Origin: Actinomadura harenae
Lineage (GTDB): Bacteria; Actinomycetota; Actinomycetes; Streptosporangiales; Streptosporangiaceae
Direction: 5' to 3'
Assembly (NCBI RefSeq): GCF_003696215.1
Contig: NZ_RFFG01000029.1
Coordinates: 30,840 to 94,839, forward strand
DNA: 64,000 nt
Under the pieces are notes generated by a model, which was not told the origin of the DNA, made no database searches, and saw only the letters and a list, made by a program, of their open reading frames with translations. Positions 17,307 through 25,462 of this stretch are shown here, piece by piece. The position numbers were made by a program, and so were the translations under genes. Numbering within the stretch: the stretch's first letter is position 1; each line of letters begins with the position of its first letter.

Positions 17307-18374
17307 ATGCCGCTGTTGCGCATCCGCACCGAGATCGAGGACCGCCCCGGCCGCCTCGCCGCCCTGACCGCGGCGCTGGCCGCGCGCGGCGCGAACATCC
17401 TCGGGCTGACCGTCCAGGTCGGAACCGAGGGCGTCGTGGACGAGTTCGTCGTGGACGTGCCGTCCGGCGGCGCGGGCCCGGACGAGCTCACCCGCGCCGC
17501 GGCGTCGGCGGGAGGCGTCCGCACGGCCGTCGTCCCCGCGCGCCCGCGCGAGCTGGTGGACGAGCCGACCCGCGCGCTCGCCCTCGCCTCCCGCGCCCGC
17601 GTCGAACCCCACGCGCTGCCCGAGATCCTGGCCGAACTCCTGCGCGCGCACGAGGCCGCCTGGACGACCGCACCGGCGGTCGGCGACGACGAGGGCGACA
17701 TCCTGACCGTCCGGGCCGGGCGGCGCGCGGTGCGGATGAGCCGCCCCGGGCTGCCGTTCACCGCGACCGAGGCCGCCCGCGCGGACGCCCTCGTGCGCGC
17801 GGCCCTGCCCGCGGGGCCGCCGTCCGCCGCATCCCAGCCGGTGCCCCTGACCGACGGAACGCGCGTGACCGTCCGGCCCATCGAACGCGACGACGCGGAC
17901 GCCGTCCGCGCCATGCACGAGCGCTGCTCCCTGGACAGCCGGCGCATGCGGTACTTCAGCCCCAAGCCGTTCCCGCCGCGCGCGGCCGTCGAGCGGTTCT
18001 GCGAGCCGTGGCACGGGCTGACGCTCGTCGCCGAGGGCCCGGACGGCTCCGTCCTCGCCCTCGCGCACCTCATCCACGTGCTCGACCCCGGCGTCGCGGA
18101 GGTCGCGTTCCTCGTCGAGGACGCCTGGCAGGGCCGCGGCCTCGGCCGGGCGCTCGCCGAGCTGCTGGCCGTGCTCGGCCGCGAGCGCGGCCTGGTCGAA
18201 CTCCGCGCCACCGCGCTCGCCGAGAACACCCGGATGCGGCGGCTGCTGGTCTCCCTCGGCGGCCGGACGCGCCGCACCGGCGAACCCGGCGTCGTCGAGG
18301 TCCGGCTCCGCCTGGACGGCCGTCCCGCGCCCACCCCGTCCGCGCCCGCGCCGGAGCGGGCGGAGCGGGGCTGA
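17307..18374 (+). CDS. ACT-domain GNAT acetyltransferase (amino-acid-regulated type)
   Basis: 355 residues starting at ATG 17307 with GAAGGA upstream. Residues 1-75 form an ACT domain (LLRIRTEIEDRPGRLAALTA and NILGLTVQVG). A linker follows, then a GNAT domain from about residue 190 (VTVRPIERDDADAVRAM, RGLGRALAELLAVL). ACT-GNAT fusions in actinomycetes are protein-lysine acetyltransferases whose activity changes on binding amino acids to the ACT domain; this protein has the same order and length. Targets here are unknown. The next gene follows after 39 bases and may share its mRNA. Confidence 0.9.
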   Translation: MPLLRIRTEIEDRPGRLAALTAALAARGANILGLTVQVGTEGVVDEFVVDVPSGGAGPDELTRAAASAGGVRTAVVPARPRELVDEPTRALALASRARVEPHALPEILAELLRAHEAAWTTAPAVGDDEGDILTVRAGRRAVRMSRPGLPFTATEAARADALVRAALPAGPPSAASQPVPLTDGTRVTVRPIERDDADAVRAMHERCSLDSRRMRYFSPKPFPPRAAVERFCEPWHGLTLVAEGPDGSVLALAHLIHVLDPGVAEVAFLVEDAWQGRGLGRALAELLAVLGRERGLVELRATALAENTRMRRLLVSLGGRTRRTGEPGVVEVRLRLDGRPAPTPSAPAPERAERG

Positions 18375-18413
18375 CGTCGGGCCGCCCCCGCCGCGCCTGG
18401 CAGGATGGGCGTC

Positions 18414-19196
18414 GTGACCGGCATCTACGACGACCCCTGGGCCTACGAGCTGGCATGCTCGTTCCGCGACGTGTCCGCCGAGGTGGACACCCTGCTGGAG
18501 TGGACCGTCCGGCACCGCTCGTCCGGCGCGGCGGCCCGGACCGTCCTGGAGCTGGCCGCGGGCCCCGCCGAGCACGCCCGCGAGTTCGCCCGGCGCGGCC
18601 TCACCGCCACCGCCCTCGACCTGCACCCGGCGATGTGCGCCTACGCCGACCGGCAGGCCGAGGACGCGGGCCTCGAGCTGGACGTCGTCCAGGAGGACAT
18701 GACCTCGTTCGCGCTCGGCCGCCGGTTCGACCTGGTCGTGACGATGCTGGACTCCACGTCCCACCTCATGACCCTGGACGCGTTCGTCGCGCACCTGGAC
18801 CGCACCGCCGACCACCTCGGCCCCGACGGCCTCTACGTCCTGGAGATGTCGCACCCCCGCGACCGGCTCACCGACGACCCCTCGGTCTCCACCGGCTGGA
18901 CGGTCGACCGCGGCGATGTGTCCGCCACCGTCCGCTGGGGCGAGCCGTCCGACCGGCTCGACCCCGTCACGCAGATCGCCGACGACCACGTCACCATGAC
19001 CATCACCGAACCGGACGCCCCGGTCCGGGTCATCAACGACGTCGTCCCCTACCGCTTCTGGACCGCGACCGAGCTCACCGCCGCCGTCCGCCTGTCCGGC
19101 GCACTGGAGACCGTCGCCCAGTACGGCGACTTCGGCGACGTGGCCCTCACCGACGCGGGGGCCTGGCGCATGATCACCGTCCTCCGCCGCGCCTGA
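18414..19196 (+). CDS. Class I SAM-dependent methyltransferase
   Basis: 260 residues from GTG 18414, which has AGGA at good spacing; ATG 18405 is the alternative. Motif I reads VLELAAGPAEHAREFA, followed by ATALDLHPAMC with the acidic ribose-binding Asp, and VVQEDMTSFAL near the adenine site. The C-terminal half is a beta-rich lid. The acceptor is unknown. It lies downstream of the ACT-GNAT gene. Confidence 0.85.
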   Translation: MTGIYDDPWAYELACSFRDVSAEVDTLLEWTVRHRSSGAAARTVLELAAGPAEHAREFARRGLTATALDLHPAMCAYADRQAEDAGLELDVVQEDMTSFALGRRFDLVVTMLDSTSHLMTLDAFVAHLDRTADHLGPDGLYVLEMSHPRDRLTDDPSVSTGWTVDRGDVSATVRWGEPSDRLDPVTQIADDHVTMTITEPDAPVRVINDVVPYRFWTATELTAAVRLSGALETVAQYGDFGDVALTDAGAWRMITVLRRA

Positions 19197-19258
19197 GGGC
19201 ACGCCGGTGGCGGTCCGCGCGCCGAAGGCCGCGAACCGCCACGTCGAGGGCGTGCCGG

Positions 19259-20152
19259 TCAGTCGACCGGGCGGGGCCGGGGGTCGCCCTGCTGCGGGAC
19301 GACCATCAGCCCGACCGAGTCGGAGCTCCGCATCCACGCTCCGGTGATGCGGCGCTCGCCCGAGGGACGCCACGTCAGCGGCGAGGCCCAGGAGGAACCC
19401 GACCCGTCGGCATTGACATCACCGAGCGTGAACGCCGAGGTCAGGCCGCGACGGCGCAGCTCGGCGAGGGCTTCGGCGACGGTCCGGCCGGCCAGGCGCA
19501 GGCCCTGGGCCCGATCGCCACGGACCGGCCTCGCGTCGAAGAAGACCTCACCGGGCCCGGCCTTCCGGCCGATGACGATGTCGGCTCCCGTCAGGCGGTA
19601 CACCGAGCCGCTCAGCCGGACCCTCAGTGGACAGGCGCTCTGGCCCGGCGGGCACTTCATCACGATGTCGGACATCCCCAGCATTCCCACCGTGGACTCG
19701 CCGCCCTTGGGCGCGTGCAGCGAGCCGCTCTGAACGATCTCGCGTTCATGCTCCGGCGTGACCGGAACGATGCGCAGCCTGGCGTCCAGGCCGACCTTGG
19801 CGAACGCCTTGCCGAACTCGCGCTGGTCGGCGTAGGCGTCCTTGACCTCGACCTCGTACTCGGTGCCCTTGACCTGGATCGACATGGCCGCGTTGGCGTA
19901 GCTGCGCAGCGGCACCGGACGCCCGCCGTGCGGTAGGAGGACGGCCACCGCGGCAGCGGCGGCCGAGACGACCACCGCGGCGCCCACCAGGCCGGGAAGG
20001 CGCCGGGGACGGCGGCGTCGAGGCGCCGGCGCGTCCTCGGCGGTGATGGCCGCGAGCAGCGAACGCCCTCCGGCGCCGTCCGGCTCGCTCGTGATGTCGC
20101 CGTCGCGCACCGTCGCCAGGCCCGCCACGAGATCGTCGATACGGGACGTCAT
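19259..20152 (-). CDS. Single-pass membrane protein partnered with ECF sigma factor (anti-sigma-like position)
   Basis: 297 residues beginning at an ATG that overlaps the sigma-factor stop (ATGA). A cytoplasmic N-terminus of about 50 residues rich in Arg precedes one membrane helix (LPGLVGAAVVVSAAAAAVAV) and a large outside domain with two Cys (MKCPPGQSACPL). No zinc-anti-sigma HxxxCxxC motif is seen, so it is not a classical ZAS protein. Strict coupling to the sigma gene still suggests a role in sensing or holding that sigma factor. Confidence 0.7.
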   Translation of the reverse strand: MTSRIDDLVAGLATVRDGDITSEPDGAGGRSLLAAITAEDAPAPRRRRPRRLPGLVGAAVVVSAAAAAVAVLLPHGGRPVPLRSYANAAMSIQVKGTEYEVEVKDAYADQREFGKAFAKVGLDARLRIVPVTPEHEREIVQSGSLHAPKGGESTVGMLGMSDIVMKCPPGQSACPLRVRLSGSVYRLTGADIVIGRKAGPGEVFFDARPVRGDRAQGLRLAGRTVAEALAELRRRGLTSAFTLGDVNADGSGSSWASPLTWRPSGERRITGAWMRSSDSVGLMVVPQQGDPRPRPVD

Positions 20153-20688
20153 GTCAGATCACTCTCCTGAAGAACGGGCCTGGCCCGTACTGCTGCGGGC
20201 GGACGGTCGACGCCCGCGGACCGCAGGGCGCGCGCGAAGCGCTTGCGGGCCCGGTGCAGGCGAATGCTCACGGCGTTGGACGAACAACCGAGCACCGTCG
20301 CGATCTCGGTGGTGGACAGCCCTTCCCAGGCCACGAGCGCGAGAAGCTCACGATCGCGATCCGGCAGCCGGCCGAAGACGTCGGCGACCACCGAGGAGCC
20401 GTCCCGCGACGGCGCGGCGACGGACAACTCGGCGATCAGCGCCGCCGTCTTCAGACCGCGGCGCCGCGCCCCGCGCCGCTGGTTGCCCAGGACACGGCGC
20501 GCGACACCGTACAGCCACAACCGGGCCTCGTCCCCGGACGGCATCTCCGCCGCGCGCCGCCAGGCGATCGCGAACGTCTCCGCCACCACGTCGGCCGCGT
20601 CCTCGGGCGAGTCGCACCGGCGCAGGGCGTACCCGAGCAGGGGCTTGTAGGTGGCGGCGTAGACGTCCGCGAACTCGTCCTCACCCAT
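20149..20688 (-). CDS. ECF-type RNA polymerase sigma factor
   Basis: 179 residues. Region 2 is visible as YAATYKPLLGYALRR through DAADVVAETFAIAWRR, and region 4 as LPDRDRELLALVAWEGLSTT leading into the helix-turn-helix IATVLGCSSNAVSIRLHRAR. It would direct RNA polymerase to a small set of stress or envelope promoters. RBS GAGGA precedes the ATG. The nested inverted repeats just upstream (20717-20753) may be part of its own promoter control. Confidence 0.92.
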   Translation of the reverse strand: MGEDEFADVYAATYKPLLGYALRRCDSPEDAADVVAETFAIAWRRAAEMPSGDEARLWLYGVARRVLGNQRRGARRRGLKTAALIAELSVAAPSRDGSSVVADVFGRLPDRDRELLALVAWEGLSTTEIATVLGCSSNAVSIRLHRARKRFARALRSAGVDRPPAAVRARPVLQESDLT

Positions 20689-20716
20689 CCGGGTTCCTCA
20701 ACATCCGACCTCCTGA

Positions 20717-20753
20717 ACATGTGACCCCTTGGTGAACGATCACCTGCACATGT
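20717..20753. promoter_or_regulatory. Nested inverted repeats upstream of the ECF sigma gene
   Basis: An outer pair ACATGTG (20717-20723) / CACATGT (20747-20753) encloses an inner pair GGTGA (20731-20735) / TCACC (20740-20744). They lie 29-65 bases ahead of the sigma start on its strand. Both pairs are perfect. They could be a regulator site or an mRNA leader structure. Confidence 0.45.
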
Positions 20754-20820
20754 CCGGAGCACGCCCGGTTCTTTCACCCCCTCGGAAATCCGGACGACCG
20801 TCCTCCGGCCGGACGCCCGC

Positions 20821-22092
20821 TCACGGCGTCGCGGACCAGCCCGGCATCGGGTGCGCGGCCATCAGGTCGCGGATCTCGGCGGCGACCCGCCCCACCACGG
20901 CCTCGTCGCCCTTCGCGGCGGCCTGGACGACCTCGTCGATCCACGCGGCGAGCGGCTCCATGTGCCGCTCGGTGAGCCCGCGCGTCGTCACGGCCGCCGT
21001 GCCGATGCGCAGCCCGGACGGGTCGAACGGCTTGCGCGGGTCGAACGGGACGGCGTTGTAGTTCAGCTCGATCCCCGCCCGGTCGAGCGCCTGCGCGGCG
21101 GGCTTGCCCGCGACGCCCTTGTTCGTCAGGTCGATGAGGATCAGGTGGTTGTCGGTGCCACCGGAGATCAGGTCGTAGCCGCGCGCGAGCAGCGCCGCCG
21201 CGAGCGCGCGGGCGTTCGCGACGACCTGGCGGGCGTAGACGGGGAAGTCCGGCTGCGCCGCCTCGCGCAGCGCCACCGCGATGGCCGCGGTCGTGTGGTT
21301 GTGCGGGCCGCCCTGGAGACCGGGGAAGACCGCCTTGTCGACGGCCTTGGCGTGCTCCTCGGTCGACATCACCATCGCGCCGCGCGGGCCGCGCAGCGTC
21401 TTGTGCGTCGTCGTGGTGATCACGTCCGCGTGGCCGGCGGGGGACGGGTGCGCGCCGCCCGCGATCAGGCCCGCGATGTGCGCGATGTCGGCGGCCAGGA
21501 CCGCGCCGGTCTCCCGCGCGATCTCGGCGAACGCGGGGAAGTCGATGGTGCGCGGAATGGCCGTCCCGCCGCACCAGATCAGCTTCGGCCGCTCCCGCAG
21601 CGCCAGGTCGCGGACCTCGTCCATGTCGACGCGGCCGGTGTCGGCGCGCACCCCGTACCGGACGGGGTTGAACCACTTGCCGGTCGCCGACACCGACCAG
21701 CCGTGGGTGAGGTGCCCGCCCATCGGCAGCGACAGCCCGAGGACGGTGTCGCCCGGGTTCAGGAACGCCATGTAGACGGCGAGGTTGGCGGGCGAGCCCG
21801 AATACGGCTGGACGTTGGCGTGGTCGACGCCGAACACGGCCTTGGCCCGCTCGATCGCGGCGAGCTCGACCGGATCGATGTTCTGCTGTCCCTCGTAGTA
21901 CCGGCGGCCCGCGTAGCCCTCCGAGTACTTGTTGGTCAGGACGCTGCCGGTCGCCTCCAGGACGGCGGGCGAGACGTAGTTCTCCGAGGCGATCAGCCGG
22001 ATCTTCTCGAACTGGCGGCGCGCCTCGGCCTCCACCAGCCCGGCGATCTCGGGGTCCTCGGCGGCGAGATGGGGGATCGACGGCTCGTGCAT
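20821..22092 (-). CDS. glyA: Serine hydroxymethyltransferase
   Basis: 423 residues from ATG 22092 with GGAGG six bases upstream. The enzyme interconverts serine and glycine, loading one-carbon units on tetrahydrofolate. SHMT hallmarks are IRLIASENYVSPAVL, NKYSEGYAGRRYYEGQQNID, the PLP lysine in TTTTHKTLRGPRG, and FPGLQGGPHNH. The length matches the bacterial family. A ZTP riboswitch and a hairpin that covers the ribosome site lie in its leader, so expression should rise when ZTP accumulates on 10-formyl-THF shortage. Confidence 0.96.
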   Translation of the reverse strand: MHEPSIPHLAAEDPEIAGLVEAEARRQFEKIRLIASENYVSPAVLEATGSVLTNKYSEGYAGRRYYEGQQNIDPVELAAIERAKAVFGVDHANVQPYSGSPANLAVYMAFLNPGDTVLGLSLPMGGHLTHGWSVSATGKWFNPVRYGVRADTGRVDMDEVRDLALRERPKLIWCGGTAIPRTIDFPAFAEIARETGAVLAADIAHIAGLIAGGAHPSPAGHADVITTTTHKTLRGPRGAMVMSTEEHAKAVDKAVFPGLQGGPHNHTTAAIAVALREAAQPDFPVYARQVVANARALAAALLARGYDLISGGTDNHLILIDLTNKGVAGKPAAQALDRAGIELNYNAVPFDPRKPFDPSGLRIGTAAVTTRGLTERHMEPLAAWIDEVVQAAAKGDEAVVGRVAAEIRDLMAAHPMPGWSATP

Positions 22093-22096
22093 GGCT

Positions 22097-22121
22097 GCCT
22101 CCGCGAAGTCGGGCCGGAGGC
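22097..22121 (-). promoter_or_regulatory. RBS-sequestering hairpin of the glyA leader
   Basis: In the mRNA, GCCTCCG (22121-22115) pairs perfectly with CGGAGGC (22103-22097), and the second arm contains the GGAGG ribosome site of glyA. This is the natural expression platform for the aptamer upstream: when the stem forms, translation is blocked. How the aptamer prevents the stem is inferred. Confidence 0.65.
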
Positions 22122-22160
22122 TCAGTGTCGGGCACCCCGGCATGATGAGGTGTCCCGTAC

Positions 22161-22240
22161 ACCCAGGCGCGCGGTGTGCGGACGGCGGTTCGCTCCCCGG
22201 TGGTCGGCTCCACCTTGACTGCGCCAGTCGCTTGCGGGTC
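22161..22240 (-). promoter_or_regulatory. ZTP (pfl) riboswitch upstream of glyA
   Basis: Read on the minus strand, the conserved blocks occur in order: CGACTGGCGC (22230-22221), a GGTGG/CCACC stem with its loop, GGGGAGCG immediately after that stem, and GCGCCTGGGT (22170-22161), whose GCGCC can pair with the first GGCGC. This matches the ZTP-sensing pfl aptamer in primary motif and order. The class senses ZTP/ZMP as a signal of low formyl-folate and controls one-carbon and purine genes, which suits glyA. Confidence 0.93.
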
Positions 22241-22318
22241 ATCATAGCGGCCCTGGTGAAAGTGCCTAATGATCCTTTTCCACGCCTTCGCCACCTTTGA
22301 CCCGCTAAGGTGCCAGGG

Positions 22319-23602
22319 ATGCGTTCCGAACTCCCCCTTCGCAGGCCGGACGCGACCGTCCGTCTGGGCTGGCTGGACGCCCTGCGCGGTGTCGCCGCGA
22401 TCACCGTGGCCCTGCACCACGCGTCCTACCACTACCTGCCGGACTTCCGCCGGACACTCCTCGAATGGATCGACCCGGGGTCGTTCGGAGTGCTGGTGTT
22501 CTTCCTGGTCAGCGGCTACATCGTCCCCGCGTCCCTGGAACGGCGCGGATCCATGCGGCGGTTCTGGACCGGCCGGCTCTTCCGCATCTACCCGCTGCTG
22601 CTCGCCGCCATCGCGTTCGTCGTCGTCCTGCACGTGACGGGCCGGTACGAGCTGCGGGACGGGCTCGCCACCGCCTACCACCCGGTCGCGGTCGCCCTGT
22701 CCCACCTGACGATGATGCAGGACCTCCTCGGCATCCCGAGCGCGATCAACGTGCTCTGGACGCTCTCCTACGAGATGGCCTTCTACCTGCTGGTCGTCGC
22801 GCTCTTCTCCGTCGGATGGCACCGCCGGTCGGTCGCCACGGCGTCCACGCTGGCGGTCGCGGCGCCCGCGCTCGCCCTCGTCCTGCCCGCCACGGCGCTG
22901 TCCACCCGGTTCGGGGAGGGCCGGGTCTCCCTCGCCGCGTTCGTGCTGATGGCCGCCTCGATCACGCTCGCCTGCGCGCGCCGGACCGCCGTCGCGCGGG
23001 CCGGGGCCCTCGCCGGCGGCGCCCTCGCGCTCACCCTCGTCCTGGTGAACGGACGCGTCGACCCCTGGCAGGGCCTGGCGATCCTCGCCGTCATGTTCAC
23101 CGGGACGGTCGTCCACCGCGCCGAACGCGGCCAGATCCGCCCCCGGACCGCCCTCGCCGTCTGCCTGCTGGTCATGGTCAGCGCGGCGGGCACCGGGATC
23201 TGGCGCGTCCGGCACTACACCACCTGGGACACCGACCTCGGCGAGAAGCGCGCCTGGGCGCTCGCCGTCATCGGCGCGTTCGCCCTGTTCGGGATCGGGT
23301 ACGCGCTGCGGCACCGGCATGTCCCGCGCTGGCTGGCCTGGTCCGGCGTCGTCAGCTACTCCGCCTACCTGCTGCACGAGCTGCTGCTCATGCTCCTGGA
23401 CATGACCATCGGACGACCCAAGGGCGACCAGCCGCTGCTCTTCGTCCCGTTCCTGGCGCTCCTGCTGGCCGCGAGCTGGGCGTCCCACCGCTGGATCGAG
23501 AAGCCCGGCCAGCGCCTCGGCCGGGTCCTCGCCCGCCGCTTCGACCCCGACCCGGCCCCGGCGCCCGCCGCCGAGCCGTCCCGCGCATCGGCGGCCTCCT
23601 GA
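22319..23602 (+). CDS. Membrane acyltransferase family 3 (OafA/YrhL type)
   Basis: 427 residues from ATG 22319; an in-frame GTG at 22310 is the alternative start. About ten membrane helices are visible. LGWLDALRGVAAITVALHHA carries the family's first conserved Arg and the catalytic-type His, and FGVLVFFLVSGYIVPASL is the second signature. The tail SHRWIEKPGQRLGR is the usual C-terminal motif. Members O-acetylate or O-acylate sugars, lipids or antibiotics at the membrane. It runs convergently into rbpA across a strong terminator. Confidence 0.92.
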   Translation: MRSELPLRRPDATVRLGWLDALRGVAAITVALHHASYHYLPDFRRTLLEWIDPGSFGVLVFFLVSGYIVPASLERRGSMRRFWTGRLFRIYPLLLAAIAFVVVLHVTGRYELRDGLATAYHPVAVALSHLTMMQDLLGIPSAINVLWTLSYEMAFYLLVVALFSVGWHRRSVATASTLAVAAPALALVLPATALSTRFGEGRVSLAAFVLMAASITLACARRTAVARAGALAGGALALTLVLVNGRVDPWQGLAILAVMFTGTVVHRAERGQIRPRTALAVCLLVMVSAAGTGIWRVRHYTTWDTDLGEKRAWALAVIGAFALFGIGYALRHRHVPRWLAWSGVVSYSAYLLHELLLMLLDMTIGRPKGDQPLLFVPFLALLLAASWASHRWIEKPGQRLGRVLARRFDPDPAPAPAAEPSRASAAS

Positions 23603-23630
23603 CGAACGCGACGAGAGCGGACGCGGAAAA

Positions 23631-23667
23631 GCCCGGCCCCTCCGCAGGGGACGCGGAGGGGCCGGGC
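23631..23667. terminator. Bidirectional intrinsic terminator
   Basis: A perfect 15-base stem (23631-23645 with 23653-23667) with a seven-base loop, flanked by AAAA on the left and CTT on the right. It lies between the convergent acyltransferase and rbpA genes and can stop both. The T-run is better on the minus strand, serving rbpA. Confidence 0.88.
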
Positions 23668-23739
23668 CTTCGTGCCGGCGACGCCGGAAACGGAACGGCC
23701 CGGGCCCCTGGTGTCGGGTACCGGGCCGGAGAACGCGCG

Positions 23740-24111
23740 TCAGGAGCGCGCGGCCTCCATGGCGCGCTTCACGGCGGCACGCTTCTCGCGGAGCTTGTTG
23801 AGGGCCTCCTCGAGGATGGCCTCACCGTCGGCGTCGCTGCGCCGCTCCTTCACATACGCGAGGTGCGTCTTGTAGGGCTCGGTCTTCGGCGGCGCCGGCG
23901 GGGCGTCCTTGTTCTGCCCGGCCGGGAACCCGCAGCGCGGGCAGTCCCACGTGTCGGGAACCGCGACGTCGGTCGCGAAGCTCGGACGGGTCTCGTGCCG
24001 GTTGGCGCAGTAGAAGGTCACCCAGACGCGAGGCGCCGCGTCCCCACGCTCGGCCTCACCCATCGGACCGGCGCCGACACGGCTTCCCCGAATCGCGTTG
24101 CCACTACCCAC
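23740..24111 (-). CDS. rbpA: RNA polymerase-binding protein RbpA
   Basis: RbpA binds the group 1 sigma factor and core polymerase and stabilises the open promoter complex; it is specific to Actinobacteria. GNAIRGSRVGAGPMGEAERG is the N-terminal tail that lies near promoter DNA, FYCANRHETRPSFA...WDCPRCGFPAG is the zinc-ribbon-like core, and TEPYKTHLAYVKERRSDADG is the sigma-interaction end. Starting at GTG 24111 aligns with family members and leaves the GAGGAG site about eight bases upstream; ATG 24117 is too close to it. Confidence 0.95.
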   Translation of the reverse strand: MGSGNAIRGSRVGAGPMGEAERGDAAPRVWVTFYCANRHETRPSFATDVAVPDTWDCPRCGFPAGQNKDAPPAPPKTEPYKTHLAYVKERRSDADGEAILEEALNKLREKRAAVKRAMEAARS

Positions 24112-24241
24112 GGACATACTCCTCGGTCGATATGCCGCCGCCCGCTTCGAGGTCGCTCTGGGGAGCCGGGCGGCGGCTCGGCGGTGTTGGTGTTCTTCTC
24201 TTCGGCTCAGGTGCTACGGGACCAGACCCGGTGAACGCGGC

Positions 24242-24475
24242 TCAGCTGTGCTTGAACAGCAGGCCGAGCACGATGATCGAGGCGAACCAGACGACGCCGA
24301 CACCGATGGTCAGCCGGTCCAGGTTACGCTCGACCACCGACGATCCGCCCAGCGACGACGAGATGCCGCCACCGAACATGTCGGACAGTCCCCCGCCCTT
24401 GCCCTTGTGCATCAGGACGAGAACCACCATCAGCAAGCTCGTGATGATAAGCACGATGGACGAAGCGATGATCAC
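24242..24475 (-). CDS. secG: Preprotein translocase subunit SecG
   Basis: 77 residues with two membrane helices (IIASSIVLIITSLLMVVLVL and the ITIGVGVVW-to-LGLLFKH segment) joined by GKGGGLSDMFGGG, the conserved SecG loop. It is an accessory subunit of the SecYEG channel. Placement after tpiA is the standard actinomycete order. A short GC hairpin (24499-24515) lies just upstream in the 181-base gap. Confidence 0.95.
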   Translation of the reverse strand: MIIASSIVLIITSLLMVVLVLMHKGKGGGLSDMFGGGISSSLGGSSVVERNLDRLTIGVGVVWFASIIVLGLLFKHS

Positions 24476-24656
24476 AGTTGCGCGCCTTCTCTGGCCTGCC
24501 CCGCCGAGGCGGGGCCTGTCTGATGTTGGACGGAGGATCTAGCCGGGCCGTTTACCCGTCACCCCCGCAGGGTACGACGAACTCTTCGCTGGTTCGGCAA
24601 GAACCGGCGGGTCGAGACCGAATTGATCTCAAGTCACCGGTCCCGCTCCGCCGGAA

Positions 24657-25457
24657 TCAGGCCGGGAGGTCCCGGTACCGGCAGATCTTGACGAACTCAC
24701 CCGCGTCCAGACTGGCACCTCCGACCAAAGCGCCGTCCACATCGGGCTGCGCCATGATCCCGGCGATGTTGTTCCCCTTGACCGAGCCACCGTACAGGAT
24801 CCGCACCTTCGAGGCGGTCTCGCCGTCGTGCAGTTCGCCGACCCGGGCCCGGATCGCGCCGATGACCTCCTGCGCGTCCTGCGGGGTGGCGACCTCGCCC
24901 GTGCCGATCGCCCAGACCGGCTCGTAGGCGATCACCAGCTCGGCGACCTGCTCGGCGGTGATCTTCTCCAGCGCGCCCTCGACCTGGCTCAGGCAGTGGC
25001 CGACGTGCTCGCCCGCCTTGCGCACCTCCAGGCCCTCGCCGACGCACACGATCGGAGTGATCTTGTTCGCGATCGCGGCCCTGGCCTTGGCGTTGACCAG
25101 CGCGTCGTCCTCGTGGTGGTACTGGCGGCGCTCGGAGTGCCCGACGGTCGCGTAGGAGCACCCGAGCTTGGCCAGCATCGCGCCGGAGATCTCCCCGGTG
25201 TAGGCGCCGGACGCGTGCCGCGAGATGTCCTGCGAGCCGTAGGTGATCTGCAGCTTGTCGGCGTCCACCAGCGTCTGCACCGAGCGGATGTCGGTGAACG
25301 GGGGCAGGACGGCGACGTCCACCGCGGCGAAGTCGGCGTCCTTCAGCCCGAACGCGAGCTTCTGGACGAGCGCGATCGCCTCGAAGTGGTTGTTGTTCAT
25401 CTTCCAGTTGCCCGCCATGAGCGGCTTGCGCGCGGGGGCGTTCGCGGAAGGGGCCAT
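24657..25457 (-). CDS. tpiA: Triosephosphate isomerase
   Basis: 266 residues, full length. AGNWKMNNNHFEA holds the substrate-binding Asn and Lys, TVGHSERRQYHHE the electrophilic His, and AYEPVWAIGTGEVATPQDAQ the catalytic Glu and flexible loop; YGGSVKGNN is the phosphate loop. It interconverts dihydroxyacetone phosphate and glyceraldehyde-3-phosphate. Only five bases separate it from pgk, so the two are co-transcribed. Confidence 0.97.
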   Translation of the reverse strand: MAPSANAPARKPLMAGNWKMNNNHFEAIALVQKLAFGLKDADFAAVDVAVLPPFTDIRSVQTLVDADKLQITYGSQDISRHASGAYTGEISGAMLAKLGCSYATVGHSERRQYHHEDDALVNAKARAAIANKITPIVCVGEGLEVRKAGEHVGHCLSQVEGALEKITAEQVAELVIAYEPVWAIGTGEVATPQDAQEVIGAIRARVGELHDGETASKVRILYGGSVKGNNIAGIMAQPDVDGALVGGASLDAGEFVKICRYRDLPA

Positions 25458-25462
25458 CTCGG

